DNA of 64,000 nucleotides. Source: Demequina aurantiaca. Lineage in GTDB: Bacteria > Actinomycetota > Actinomycetes > Actinomycetales > Demequinaceae. The notes beneath the pieces were generated by a model that saw only the letters and a program-made list of their open reading frames with translations, was not told where the DNA came from and ran no database searches. Position numbers and translations under genes: made by a program. The first letter of the stretch is position 1, and the number at the start of each line of letters is the position of its first letter. The stretch is from the NCBI RefSeq assembly GCF_000975135.1, contig NZ_BBRF01000001.1, positions 1,614,380 to 1,678,379 on the forward strand. Direction: 5' to 3'. Shown here piece by piece: positions 23,201 through 31,896 of the stretch.

Positions 23201-26200
23201 GCTGGGGCGACGCTGGCGAGCGGCATCAACACCGGCGACTTCGATGCGGACGGAAACCTGTGGGTGCTCAGCGGCAGCGCATCCACCCCAACCTGGTACA
23301 AGATCAGCTTCGACGCAACTCCTGCGAGCGCCCCCACCGTCGCCGATTCAGGCACCGTCTCCCGCCCGTCGGGGACGACAAACATCTCCGACTGGGCCTT
23401 CGACCCCCGGACTCAACACTTCTACGCCGTTGCCCCCCAGTACCCGAACTGGTTCCTGCTCGACTTCGACCCGGCGGCCGGCACCCTGACCGAGAAGCAG
23501 TCTCTCGGTCTACTGGTCGCCCCCGACGGCGAATCCGTCAACGCAGGAGCCTCCACCAATCCCTCCTTTGGGGCGGCATATTCCGGCGAGCCCGGCACGA
23601 TCTATGCGTCCAGTAGCGGCTCGGGGCAGATCTGGCGGTTTGACGTTGGCACTGGCGCGGCCGACTTCTTCGCCTACGGTCCCACCTCCATCGCCAGCGA
23701 TGGTGCCCGATGCGCTGGCGCGGCATTGCCTGTCGACTTTGGCGACTTGCCGAACTCCTACGGCACCACGCTAGGGCTCGACGGAGCCCGCCACAGCATC
23801 GTCGGATACGACGCGGCGACGCACACGGCGCCGCTCATGCTGGGTGCCTCAGTGGACGCTGAATTTGATGGTGCCCCGTCCGCCGCTGCCAGGGGCGATG
23901 ACGACGCGGAAACCGACGACGAGGACGGGCTGCCGGACTCCCTGACGTACGAACGCGGGGAAAATGTAGTGTTGCCCGTGTCCGTCACCAACACCACGGG
24001 CGCCGATGCGACACTCGCCGCCTGGGTAGACCTCGACGGTTCAGGGGCCTTTGAAGCTGACGAACTCACCGTGGTCACCGTCGCCGATGCGGCCACCAGC
24101 GTCACGGTGGCGTTCGGCCCTGTCACCAATCAGAGCGTCAGTGCCTCCGTTCGCCTGCGCATCATGCCTGGTGTCATAGCGAATCCGCTTCCGGCGGGCG
24201 CGATCGCCGGAGGTGAGGTCGAGGACCACGTCATCGTCGAGGAGTTGCCTGGGCCGTTCATGTGCCTGGCGGACGGGTACCTCGTCCAGAGCGAAAGCAG
24301 CGGCGGACCCAGTGACGTTTACGAACTCAGTCTCGTCACCGGTGGCGACAGCCTTCTCGCTGCGGACATCTATCCCTCAAACATCAATGCCATCGGCTAC
24401 AACGTGCTGGACAACTACGTCTATGGCGTGGTTGAAGACGCCGAGCAGGGCGCCCAGATTGTTCGTCTCGGCAGCGACGGCACCGTTCAGAACTTGGGCG
24501 CGCCGGCCGTCGCCGACGGAGATTCCATCCCGGCGGGCGGGTGGAACGTGGGAGAGGTCGATGACAGTGGTCAGCTGTGGATTGCCCGTAGCGTTAATGG
24601 CGCGCCGGCGGACTGGGCCCAGATTGACCTCGCGCCCGGCTCAGCAACTTACCTCACTGTCGTGGACCATGGCGCAGCCGCGCATCCTGGTGTGGATAGC
24701 ATCGGCGACTGGGCTCAGGGCCAGACGGGAGCGGCCACGACCTTCCTCTACGGCATCGGCCGCACGGTGGGCAGTGACGACGAGTGGTCGCTGGTTGCCT
24801 TCGACACGGGCGCTCACTCGTTTGCAGTGGTGAGCGATCTGGGGGTGCTTACTGGACCCAACCAGGAAGCGACCGACGGCTCCGAGTTTGGTGCAGCCTT
24901 CGCCGACGCCGACGGGTTCATCTACGCGACCCACAACGCCAGCGGCCAGGTTTGGCGCGCCGATGCGGTCATGGGTACCGCCGACTTCTTCGCGTACGGG
25001 CCGGTGTCCGACGTCAGCGATGGGGCGCGATGCTTCTATTCGCCCCTGCCGATGGACTTTGGTGACAACCCCGACAGCTACGGCACGACCTTGTCGACCG
25101 ACGGCGCCCGCCACCTCATTGAAGGCTACGACGCCAATGCACAGGAGGCGCCGCTCATGCTCGGCGGAGGCGTCAACGGCATCGATGCGGAGGATGATGG
25201 CGTCCCCGGCGTAGCGTCGGACGGCGACGACGTGGCTGGCGCCGACGACGAGTCCTCAATCGCGTTGGTCAGTGGAACCGAGTTGGGCGACCCGTTGCTT
25301 GTAGACGTCACCGTCACGAACAACACCGGGCTACCTGCGACGCTTGCCGCGTGGATCGACATCGACGGCAGTGGCGACTACGACAACGACGACGAGCGAT
25401 TCATCGTGCCGGTGGCCGACACCCCGGGCATCCAGGTTATTCGCCTCGAATTCCCTGCTGACGCCAATGTCGCCACCACCTATGGGCGCTTGCGACTGTA
25501 CTCGGGCACGGTGGCGGACCCCCAACCTACGGGTCCTGCGGTCGGCGGAGAGGTGGAGGACTACCGCGTCACATCGCTGTACCCACGTCTCACCATGAGC
25601 AAGAGCATTGATGGCGACCCCCAGACCGTGGCGCCCGGCAGCGCAGTGACCTACACCGTGACCGTCCAGAACAGCGGGGACCTGGATTTCACCGCCGGGT
25701 CGCCGGCCCGGGTGGCAGACGACCTGATCGACGTGATCGACGATGCCACCTGGGACGGGGCGGTCACGGTGGATTCGGAGAACGCCGACGCAGGCGAGGT
25801 GGTTACCTCGGCGTCGGCGTGGGTGTGGCGTGGCCCACTCGCGATCAACGAGTCGGCCAGCTTCAGTTACACCGTCATCGTGGGCACACCGCCACCGGGA
25901 GACGATAACGACGACACCACCGACGCCAGCCTGCTCAACGTCATCAGCGGTTCGAGCCTGAGCAATTGCCCGATCGGAGCAGACGATCCAGCTCCGGAGT
26001 GCACCGCGACAGTGCCCGTGAAGGGACTGCAAGTCGAGAAGTCGGTGACGCCCGCGGGTATCGTGACCCCGGACACTCAGTTGTTTTACACGCTCACCGT
26101 GCGCAACGTCGGATCAGTCGCATACGAAAGTCCAGATCTTGCGACACTCACCGACAACTTGTTCGATGTTGTCGACGACGCGACCTATCAAGACGATGAA

Positions 26201-29200
26201 AGCGCCGACGTGGGAGCCGTGTCCTGGGATGCGGCCACTGAGATTCTCAGTTGGGAGGGAGCGCTCGCGGCGGGGGAGCTGGCCACCATCACCTTCTCCG
26301 TGGTCGTGGACAGTCCGCCAGGGGGCAACAGGCTCATCGACAACGCGGTGGTTGCACCCGGTAGTAACTGTGCGGAGGGGGCCTTGATCCCCGATCCCAC
26401 CTGTGTGACGGAGTCGCCCGTCGGATCTCTCACCATCGCCAAGTCCGCCTCGGAGGCGGTAGAGGTGTTGGCCGGAGCGACAGTCACCTACACGATTCGG
26501 GTGGAAAACACGGGTGGTATCCCGCTGGCCCCACCGGAGGGTGCCTACTTTGACGACATCCTGACCGATGTCCTCGACGACGCTACGTATCAGGACGACG
26601 CGACAGCTGCCATCGTCTATGGCTCAACGAGCACAGGAGACGAGGGGATCGTGGCCTTTGACCCGGCCTCCAGCACCCTGCACTGGGAGACGAGCCTGCT
26701 CAATCCGGGCGACGCCGTCACGGTGACCTACTCAGTAGTCGTGGACAAGCCCAGTGGCAACGGGCTCCTCGGCAACGTGGTCACCGGCACGCCGGGATCA
26801 ACCTGTTCCGCCGACGATCCCAACCCTGCTCCCGAGTGCTCGTCGAGCTTGCCGGTGAGAAACCTGGCGATGTCAAAGTCGGCCTCCCCAAGCGGGTCCG
26901 TAGCGGCGGGTGAGGACGTGACCTACTCCGTGTTCATCAAGAACACCGGGCAGGTCTCCTACGATGGCGTCGACCTCGCGGGATTCGGCGACGACCTGTC
27001 TGACGTCCTCGACGACGCCACCTGGAGCGACGACGTCACCATCGTGTCTCAGGGGCCCAATGACGGCGTGACCACCGTCGATCTCACGACGGGAAGCGAA
27101 AGCCTGCGCTGGGACGGTCCCCTCGATCCGGGAGATGAGGCCACCATCACCTACGTGGTGACGGCGAAGGATCCGTCACCGGGCGACCACCACCTCGTCA
27201 ACGTGGTCACCGGACCCGAGGAGTCCACGTGTGCGTCAAGCGGCGACGACCCCCTGGGGCTGTGCTCGACGGAAACCCTGGTGCGCGAGCTCAACATCGT
27301 CAAGTCGTCACTGACCGCGCAGCCGGTCAAGGCCGGAGACACGGTGTTCTATCAGTTGGACATCACCAACACCGGTCAGGTTCCGTACACGGCGTCCGCG
27401 CCCGCGGTCATCGAGGACGACGTCCAGGCAGTCGTGGACGATGCGGCGTGGGCCGGCGTGCAGTCGATCTCGCCTGAGGGATCGCCCGCACCCATCTTCA
27501 ACCAGCCGATCCTCCACTGGGAGGGTCCAATCCCGGTGGGCGGAACTGTGACGGTGACCTACGCCGTGATCGCCAACGATCCGCTGCGCGGCGACGGCCT
27601 TGCCTACAACACCGTGACCGGTCCAGTCGAATCGAACTGTGACGCGGAACAGTCGCCCGCGGATCCGAGCAATTGCACCCACGAGGTGCCAATCCAGTCC
27701 CTCGACATTCTGAAGGAAGCGAACCCCACCGGACAGGTCGATGCGGGACAGTCTGTTCAGTACACCATCACCGTGACCAACACCGGCGGAGTCGACTACG
27801 CGGCTCCCGCGCTCGCGCAGATTGAAGACACCCTCACCGACGTGCTCGACGACGCACGGTGGGTGGGAGATCTCACGGTGGAACGATTCTCTGGTGACGG
27901 CACACCCATCGCCGATGCCGGGTCAGCGACGTTCGCGGCCGCTGACGACCTGGTGTCCTGGAGTGGGCCATTGAATGCCGGCGACCTTAGCGCCGTGGGC
28001 GCAACCCGCGAGCCTGGCGATTACGCGGTCATCTCCTTCTCGGTCGAGACCTTTGACCCGCCACAAGACGGCAACGGCGAACTGAACAATCTCGTCGTAG
28101 GACCGCCCGAGTCGAACTGCGACGTGAATCAAACACCTACGGACTCCCGTTGCGACACCAATGTACCCGCGCGCTCGCTCGACGTGTCCAAGAGTCTCGT
28201 GAGCACGGAGCCGCTGGTGCCCGGCGCTCAGGTGGCCTACGAGATTACCGTTGCGAATACGGGCAACGCAGACTACTTCTCGCCCAGTGACGAGGCAGCG
28301 GTCAGCGACGACCTTACCGGCCTGGTGGACGACGCGACGTGGGACGGCAACGCAACCGTCACCACCACGGGGGCGAGCACTCCGCCCGATGCGGTCTACT
28401 CCGAAGACGTCGATGCGGGCACAGCGGCCCTGAGCTGGAGTGGCCCACTGGCGATGGGAGAGACGGTCACCATTCGCTATTCCGTGACCATCGATGACGA
28501 ACTCGGTCGGGGAGACGGGCGCCTGACCAATGCCGTGGTCGGGCCACCGGAGTCGACCTGCGATGAACTTCAACAAGGTGGCGACGACGACTGCAGTACT
28601 GACGATCCCATCCGGGCGCTCACGGTAGTGAAGTCTTCCGGTTCCGGGGCGGTGGTCGCGGCGGGGCAGGATGTGCAGTATTCGTTGGTGGTGACGAATG
28701 CTGGGCAGGTGGCGTACGACGAGGTCACGGGTGTGGCGACGGTGGTGGACGACCTGTCTGATGTGGTGAACGATGCGACGTTCAAGCAGGTCGATGCTGT
28801 GGTGTATGACGTGGGGGGAGTGACGTCGGATCAGCCAGGCGATGCCTCGTACAGTGACGTGGACGAGGAGTTGACGTGGGCGGGCGCGCTCGAGCCTGGC
28901 GATTTCGTGACGATCACTTACACGGTCACGATCGATTCGCCGCCGGGGCCCGATGCTGACGGTCATGTGACGAATGTGGTGACGGGTCCGCCGGAGTCCA
29001 CGTGTCCGGCCACGGCCGCGACCGTTGCTGACGACTGCACCACCACCAGCGACGTGAAGGCACTGACCTTGTCCAAGACCTCAGATGCTGGAGACTCCGC
29101 GGCTCCCCAGGATCTCGTGACCTACACGGTGACCGTGACGAACTCCGGTGAGAATGCATACTCCGGCGATGACCTTGCGGGATTCAGCGACGACCTATCC

Positions 29201-31840
29201 GCGGTGCTTGAGCACGGAGTCTTGGAAGGTGAGCCCGTCATTCGTGACACGGATCCCGCCACCGCGCCCGGGACCGTCGAGGTTACACCGACCACGCTTT
29301 CGTGGACCGGGCCGCTGGATCCTGGCGAGAGCATCTCCGTGGACTATGCGGTGCGTCTGGCGAAACCGGCGAAGGACGGGGCAGTGCTCGTCAACGCGGT
29401 GACCGGACCTCCCGAATCCAATTGTGACCCCGGCTCCGCCACCTACGTCGAGCAGCAATGTTCTCTCACTACTCCCGTCAGGTCACTGGTCCTCAACAAA
29501 ACCGTCACCGACGCTGAGCAGATCGCCGCGGCGGGGGGCGTGATCACCTATACGATCACCGCCCGCAACAATGGTTCATTTGCGTATACCAATGCCGCCA
29601 TCACCGACGACTTCACGGAGCTCCTGGGGGATGCAACTCTCGTCACGGGCAGTATCGACGTCGACTCCCAGGAGCCGGGAAACCTCACCGAGGAGTCCAC
29701 GACGTTTACGTGGACCGGCCCCATCGCAGTCGGAGAAACCGTCACCATTACTGCGGAGTTCAGTATCGATGCCCCGAACACGGGGGACACGGTGTTCGCC
29801 AACGAGGTCACCGGCCCGCCCGAGTCAAACTGCCCGGCAGGCGCCGTGCCCATCGCCCCAGCATGCGTCACAGAACTCCCGCAGAGCGAGGTGGAGATCA
29901 CCAAGACCGCGCTAGAGGAGGAGGCGACGCCCGGTGGCCAGATTCACTACGTGCTGACCATCACTAACCCGGGCGTCCTGCCGGTAACCGACGCCTCGAT
30001 GGTGGACGACCTTCGTGATGTGTTGGACAACGCCACCTGGGACGGCACCCAGGACGCGACGGCGGGCTCGCTGGCCTTCGCAGACACGGCAGGAGCAGAA
30101 TCTCTGACGTGGACCGGCCCGCTTGCGGGCGGAGCGACGGTCACCGTCACCTACTCAGTGACAGTGGATCGTCCACTTCCGACGAACCCGGCGCCCACCA
30201 TCGTCAATACAGTGCTGGGGGAGCCCACGTCCAACTGCAATGTCGAGGACCTGGTGCGTCCCCCCGAATGCACCCACGAGCTCCCGGTCCGCGCGATGAC
30301 AATTCAGAAGAGCAGCGACCGGGATTCCTGGATTGGTCCGGCGCAGACCATTACTTACGAGATTGTGGTCACCAACAGCGGCAACGCGCCATACGATGCG
30401 GATCACCCCGCACACATCGAGGACGACCTGGCCGACGTCCTGGATGACGCCACGTACAACAACGACGCCGCGGCAGCCCCGAACGTGGGTGAGTTCGAGG
30501 TAGCCGGAGAGCTCTTGACATGGGACGGCCCCATCGACGTTGGTCAGTCCGTGACACTGACGTATTCCCTGACTGTCCTGGACCCCCCGCCTGCCGGCGC
30601 CCAACTTGCCAATTCAGTCAGCGGTCCGCCTGAGTCGACGTGCCCCTCCGGAGCGAACGCGCCCGCCGCCGCGTGCACGACGTCCACCGACGTGCGAGCG
30701 CTAGGCATCGTCAAGACCACCGACGCAGTGGATGCTGTCGATCCCGGCGACACGGTGGCCTACTCCATCGTCGTGACCAACACCGGCACGTTTGCCTACA
30801 CGGTCGACGATCCGGCAGAGATTGTCGATGATCTGAGCGACGTGGGTGACGACGCCACCTTCCCGACGGACGTGACAGTGGTCGAGGGGGTCGGTGAGCT
30901 GTCCTACGAAACTGACGAGATCACGTGGCGAGGCCCCCTGGCACCCGGTCAGAGCGTGGAGATTCGCTACACGGTCCTAGTTCAGGAGCCAACGCTCGGC
31001 AACGCGCTCCTCGCCAACACCGTGAGCGGACCACCAGAGTCCGTGTGTGCCATCGACCCCTCCATGAGCGCGCCGCGTATGTCTGCAGTCGGGGCGCTGC
31101 CCGCGCTGCTTGCCTTCATTAATCCCGATTGCTCGACGTCCACGCAGGTTAACGCGCCCGTCCTTTCGCTCACCAAGTCCACCGATGTGGTCGAATCCGT
31201 ATACGTGGGCGACACGGTGACGTTTACCGTGACCGCTACGAATGTGGGGCGTGCCCCCTACACCACCGCGCATCCAGCTCACCTTGTGGACGACCTCTCG
31301 CAGGTGATCGACGACGCGGTCTTTGCAGATGATGCGGCGGCCACTTTGCCTGGCGTGCTCAGTTATACCGAACCGTTCTTGCAATGGATCGGGCCGCTAG
31401 CGGTGGGGGCGAGTGTAGAACTGACGTACTCGGTGACTTTGATGGACGGCGGCGACGGCACAGTGAGCAACGTGGTCTTCCAGCCGCCGACGCCGTACGT
31501 GTGCTCGCCCGATGGGCTGTGTGTTCCCCCCGTACCTGTCGATCCCCCTGGCATTGATGAGTGTGACGACGGCACAGTGACCTCGACCGGAGTGGAGTGC
31601 GCGGAAACGACCACGGTGGTCTCCGTGCCCGAGCCCCCGTCGGCACCCGATCCTGAGACGACGCCCACGCCCTCGCCCAACGTTCCTCCTGCGTCCGGTC
31701 CCGACTCGCCCCCCAATACCGGAGCACTGTCGGGGACCGGCGCGAACGTAGTGGGGGCCGTGGCGCTGGCACTACTGCTCGTTTTGCTTGGTGTGGGCGT
31801 GGTGCGCCTCAGCCGTGAGGCGATGAGGAGTGGCGTCTAG
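20219..31840 (+). CDS. Giant multidomain surface-anchored protein (about 3,870 aa)
   Basis: 3,873 residues from the ATG at 20219 (GAGG upstream); a TTG at 20192 and ATG at 20243 are alternatives. A signal peptide (hydrophobic core about residues 14-32, APAAAVPG cleavage region) is followed by a head (about 45-325), a DUF11-like domain, and three modules each pairing a propeller-like repeat with a GEVED/DFGD domain (DFGDAPDSYGT near 745, DFGDLPNSYGT near 1173, DFGDNPDSYGT near 1614). Fourteen DUF11-like repeats of about 130-150 residues fill about 1790-3760, each with DDL..V.DDATW-like and GPPESxC motifs. The tail is Pro-rich with PPNTGALSGTG, a hydrophobic helix and positive end. It should be a wall-linked stalk for adhesion; the partner is unknown. 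Confidence 0.88.
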   Translation: MPLAGSTPMGHLRPWVAATLSAVLVATTLVGGVLTASAPAAAVPGNPGVMQAPSIAWSEDFQNVAQVNSGTFVNTVLPILEPIPPATEPEAQAGYTGVNGETYTQDDQWARGASCNGLLVARLVAMNGLSPSHNTPSTAVATDCSGTNVWNRARLQSQYVSGWMINGNYGYPELRLNGTAEYNYNNMVSAQALTTSTAAGLLLGTDAVIPTQQGHYYQPSVDFVTMDCAINGGSGNNDGFDPQITMVQGTTSVNAYSAVPNTCTPAAGTYTQSGSGNIMGRAGSFFGDQALLSTGAPTALSLVQTEAVNRNTQGGFDNVVVVDTTPQLDKSFRAGVYLPGDSARMTFTVTNTYNPTLPSQPSGDKMGWSFSDTLPVGLSVATDADPVTDCDAGSIVASDGGAGIAASGNLANSSLVSCTLSINVTADAGGTYTNGPDNIVASGLLPPAEAEVVVSEGTSCPTTAALFTWPGGSAPTTPVDVNLVTGESTPQGTLPDGYVVNAVGFSEQDGYFYGTGGNNASAPNVNILAISPDYDTVIDLGEPDWNGSGLSGANFPTGINVGDVTPEGIWLGRRYDGAAWIAVDVNAGSPDFMKVIANGVALPTNDFYNLGADWAYNPDDGLMYSMGLWNNPNNGPYLRSSLFTYNPGIKPGTTKDNRTRVKQALSRLRAPNGNYSQYPQWNLSENTYGAVYTDSSGYLYAAANRSGHIWRVRMSDPSDYSFVAYGPSSDGNDGARCADASIDLDFGDAPDSYGTTINAGGPFHWVLTNDADQPLVMIGSSVTTELNGTPSVGADADLGDDAFSPGTVPQIVLADDGSASVDVPVTNNSGETAALVGWIDFDGSGTFDADERASVDAGDTTGRVTLSWSGIPATFRATTYMRLRVANGSADDLPDDPQTSGAGVDTGEVEDWQVEVVAPPFPCTADGYLLRNTPTDLLAVDLAVGTFDEEFADIAADLNAVGINPLDGYLYGVNSSGHVLRVSADGRVVDLGVPAGATLASGINTGDFDADGNLWVLSGSASTPTWYKISFDATPASAPTVADSGTVSRPSGTTNISDWAFDPRTQHFYAVAPQYPNWFLLDFDPAAGTLTEKQSLGLLVAPDGESVNAGASTNPSFGAAYSGEPGTIYASSSGSGQIWRFDVGTGAADFFAYGPTSIASDGARCAGAALPVDFGDLPNSYGTTLGLDGARHSIVGYDAATHTAPLMLGASVDAEFDGAPSAAARGDDDAETDDEDGLPDSLTYERGENVVLPVSVTNTTGADATLAAWVDLDGSGAFEADELTVVTVADAATSVTVAFGPVTNQSVSASVRLRIMPGVIANPLPAGAIAGGEVEDHVIVEELPGPFMCLADGYLVQSESSGGPSDVYELSLVTGGDSLLAADIYPSNINAIGYNVLDNYVYGVVEDAEQGAQIVRLGSDGTVQNLGAPAVADGDSIPAGGWNVGEVDDSGQLWIARSVNGAPADWAQIDLAPGSATYLTVVDHGAAAHPGVDSIGDWAQGQTGAATTFLYGIGRTVGSDDEWSLVAFDTGAHSFAVVSDLGVLTGPNQEATDGSEFGAAFADADGFIYATHNASGQVWRADAVMGTADFFAYGPVSDVSDGARCFYSPLPMDFGDNPDSYGTTLSTDGARHLIEGYDANAQEAPLMLGGGVNGIDAEDDGVPGVASDGDDVAGADDESSIALVSGTELGDPLLVDVTVTNNTGLPATLAAWIDIDGSGDYDNDDERFIVPVADTPGIQVIRLEFPADANVATTYGRLRLYSGTVADPQPTGPAVGGEVEDYRVTSLYPRLTMSKSIDGDPQTVAPGSAVTYTVTVQNSGDLDFTAGSPARVADDLIDVIDDATWDGAVTVDSENADAGEVVTSASAWVWRGPLAINESASFSYTVIVGTPPPGDDNDDTTDASLLNVISGSSLSNCPIGADDPAPECTATVPVKGLQVEKSVTPAGIVTPDTQLFYTLTVRNVGSVAYESPDLATLTDNLFDVVDDATYQDDESADVGAVSWDAATEILSWEGALAAGELATITFSVVVDSPPGGNRLIDNAVVAPGSNCAEGALIPDPTCVTESPVGSLTIAKSASEAVEVLAGATVTYTIRVENTGGIPLAPPEGAYFDDILTDVLDDATYQDDATAAIVYGSTSTGDEGIVAFDPASSTLHWETSLLNPGDAVTVTYSVVVDKPSGNGLLGNVVTGTPGSTCSADDPNPAPECSSSLPVRNLAMSKSASPSGSVAAGEDVTYSVFIKNTGQVSYDGVDLAGFGDDLSDVLDDATWSDDVTIVSQGPNDGVTTVDLTTGSESLRWDGPLDPGDEATITYVVTAKDPSPGDHHLVNVVTGPEESTCASSGDDPLGLCSTETLVRELNIVKSSLTAQPVKAGDTVFYQLDITNTGQVPYTASAPAVIEDDVQAVVDDAAWAGVQSISPEGSPAPIFNQPILHWEGPIPVGGTVTVTYAVIANDPLRGDGLAYNTVTGPVESNCDAEQSPADPSNCTHEVPIQSLDILKEANPTGQVDAGQSVQYTITVTNTGGVDYAAPALAQIEDTLTDVLDDARWVGDLTVERFSGDGTPIADAGSATFAAADDLVSWSGPLNAGDLSAVGATREPGDYAVISFSVETFDPPQDGNGELNNLVVGPPESNCDVNQTPTDSRCDTNVPARSLDVSKSLVSTEPLVPGAQVAYEITVANTGNADYFSPSDEAAVSDDLTGLVDDATWDGNATVTTTGASTPPDAVYSEDVDAGTAALSWSGPLAMGETVTIRYSVTIDDELGRGDGRLTNAVVGPPESTCDELQQGGDDDCSTDDPIRALTVVKSSGSGAVVAAGQDVQYSLVVTNAGQVAYDEVTGVATVVDDLSDVVNDATFKQVDAVVYDVGGVTSDQPGDASYSDVDEELTWAGALEPGDFVTITYTVTIDSPPGPDADGHVTNVVTGPPESTCPATAATVADDCTTTSDVKALTLSKTSDAGDSAAPQDLVTYTVTVTNSGENAYSGDDLAGFSDDLSAVLEHGVLEGEPVIRDTDPATAPGTVEVTPTTLSWTGPLDPGESISVDYAVRLAKPAKDGAVLVNAVTGPPESNCDPGSATYVEQQCSLTTPVRSLVLNKTVTDAEQIAAAGGVITYTITARNNGSFAYTNAAITDDFTELLGDATLVTGSIDVDSQEPGNLTEESTTFTWTGPIAVGETVTITAEFSIDAPNTGDTVFANEVTGPPESNCPAGAVPIAPACVTELPQSEVEITKTALEEEATPGGQIHYVLTITNPGVLPVTDASMVDDLRDVLDNATWDGTQDATAGSLAFADTAGAESLTWTGPLAGGATVTVTYSVTVDRPLPTNPAPTIVNTVLGEPTSNCNVEDLVRPPECTHELPVRAMTIQKSSDRDSWIGPAQTITYEIVVTNSGNAPYDADHPAHIEDDLADVLDDATYNNDAAAAPNVGEFEVAGELLTWDGPIDVGQSVTLTYSLTVLDPPPAGAQLANSVSGPPESTCPSGANAPAAACTTSTDVRALGIVKTTDAVDAVDPGDTVAYSIVVTNTGTFAYTVDDPAEIVDDLSDVGDDATFPTDVTVVEGVGELSYETDEITWRGPLAPGQSVEIRYTVLVQEPTLGNALLANTVSGPPESVCAIDPSMSAPRMSAVGALPALLAFINPDCSTSTQVNAPVLSLTKSTDVVESVYVGDTVTFTVTATNVGRAPYTTAHPAHLVDDLSQVIDDAVFADDAAATLPGVLSYTEPFLQWIGPLAVGASVELTYSVTLMDGGDGTVSNVVFQPPTPYVCSPDGLCVPPVPVDPPGIDECDDGTVTSTGVECAETTTVVSVPEPPSAPDPETTPTPSPNVPPASGPDSPPNTGALSGTGANVVGAVALALLLVLLGVGVVRLSREAMRSGV
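25591..31500 (+). repeat. Fourteen DUF11-like coding repeats
   Basis: Repeat starts, judged from the conserved Leu-x-x-x-Lys strand, lie near 25591, 26024, 26422, 26860, 27287, 27698, 28177, 28617, 29060, 29485, 29887, 30293, 30698 and 31157. Each unit contains an early K[ST] strand, an N-terminal YT[VI]-type strand, a DDxxDVxDDATW-like loop, a WxGPL turn and a C-terminal loop with two cysteines 7-29 residues apart. Sequence identity between units is low to moderate in DNA, so they are old duplications. Confidence 0.85.
31706..31840 (+). other. Sortase-type cell-wall sorting tail
   Basis: Encodes a PPNTGALSGTGANVV region, a hydrophobic helix (VVGAVALALLLVLLGVGVV) and RLSREAMRSG. PNTG resembles LPxTG with Pro in place of Leu, and LSGTG resembles the class E LAxTG form. 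No sortase gene lies in the window, so the enzyme must be elsewhere. Confidence 0.65.
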
Positions 31841-31896
31841 GAGAAACGACTGCCTGACGTCAACTGCTGACTCACGGCCCGATGCCGCCAAGGGGT

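Noticed and set aside
27923..28966. Minus-strand open frame of 347 codons within the giant surface gene
   Set aside because: Antisense shadow of the repeats; His/Arg/Val-rich with no recognisable domain and no ribosome site.
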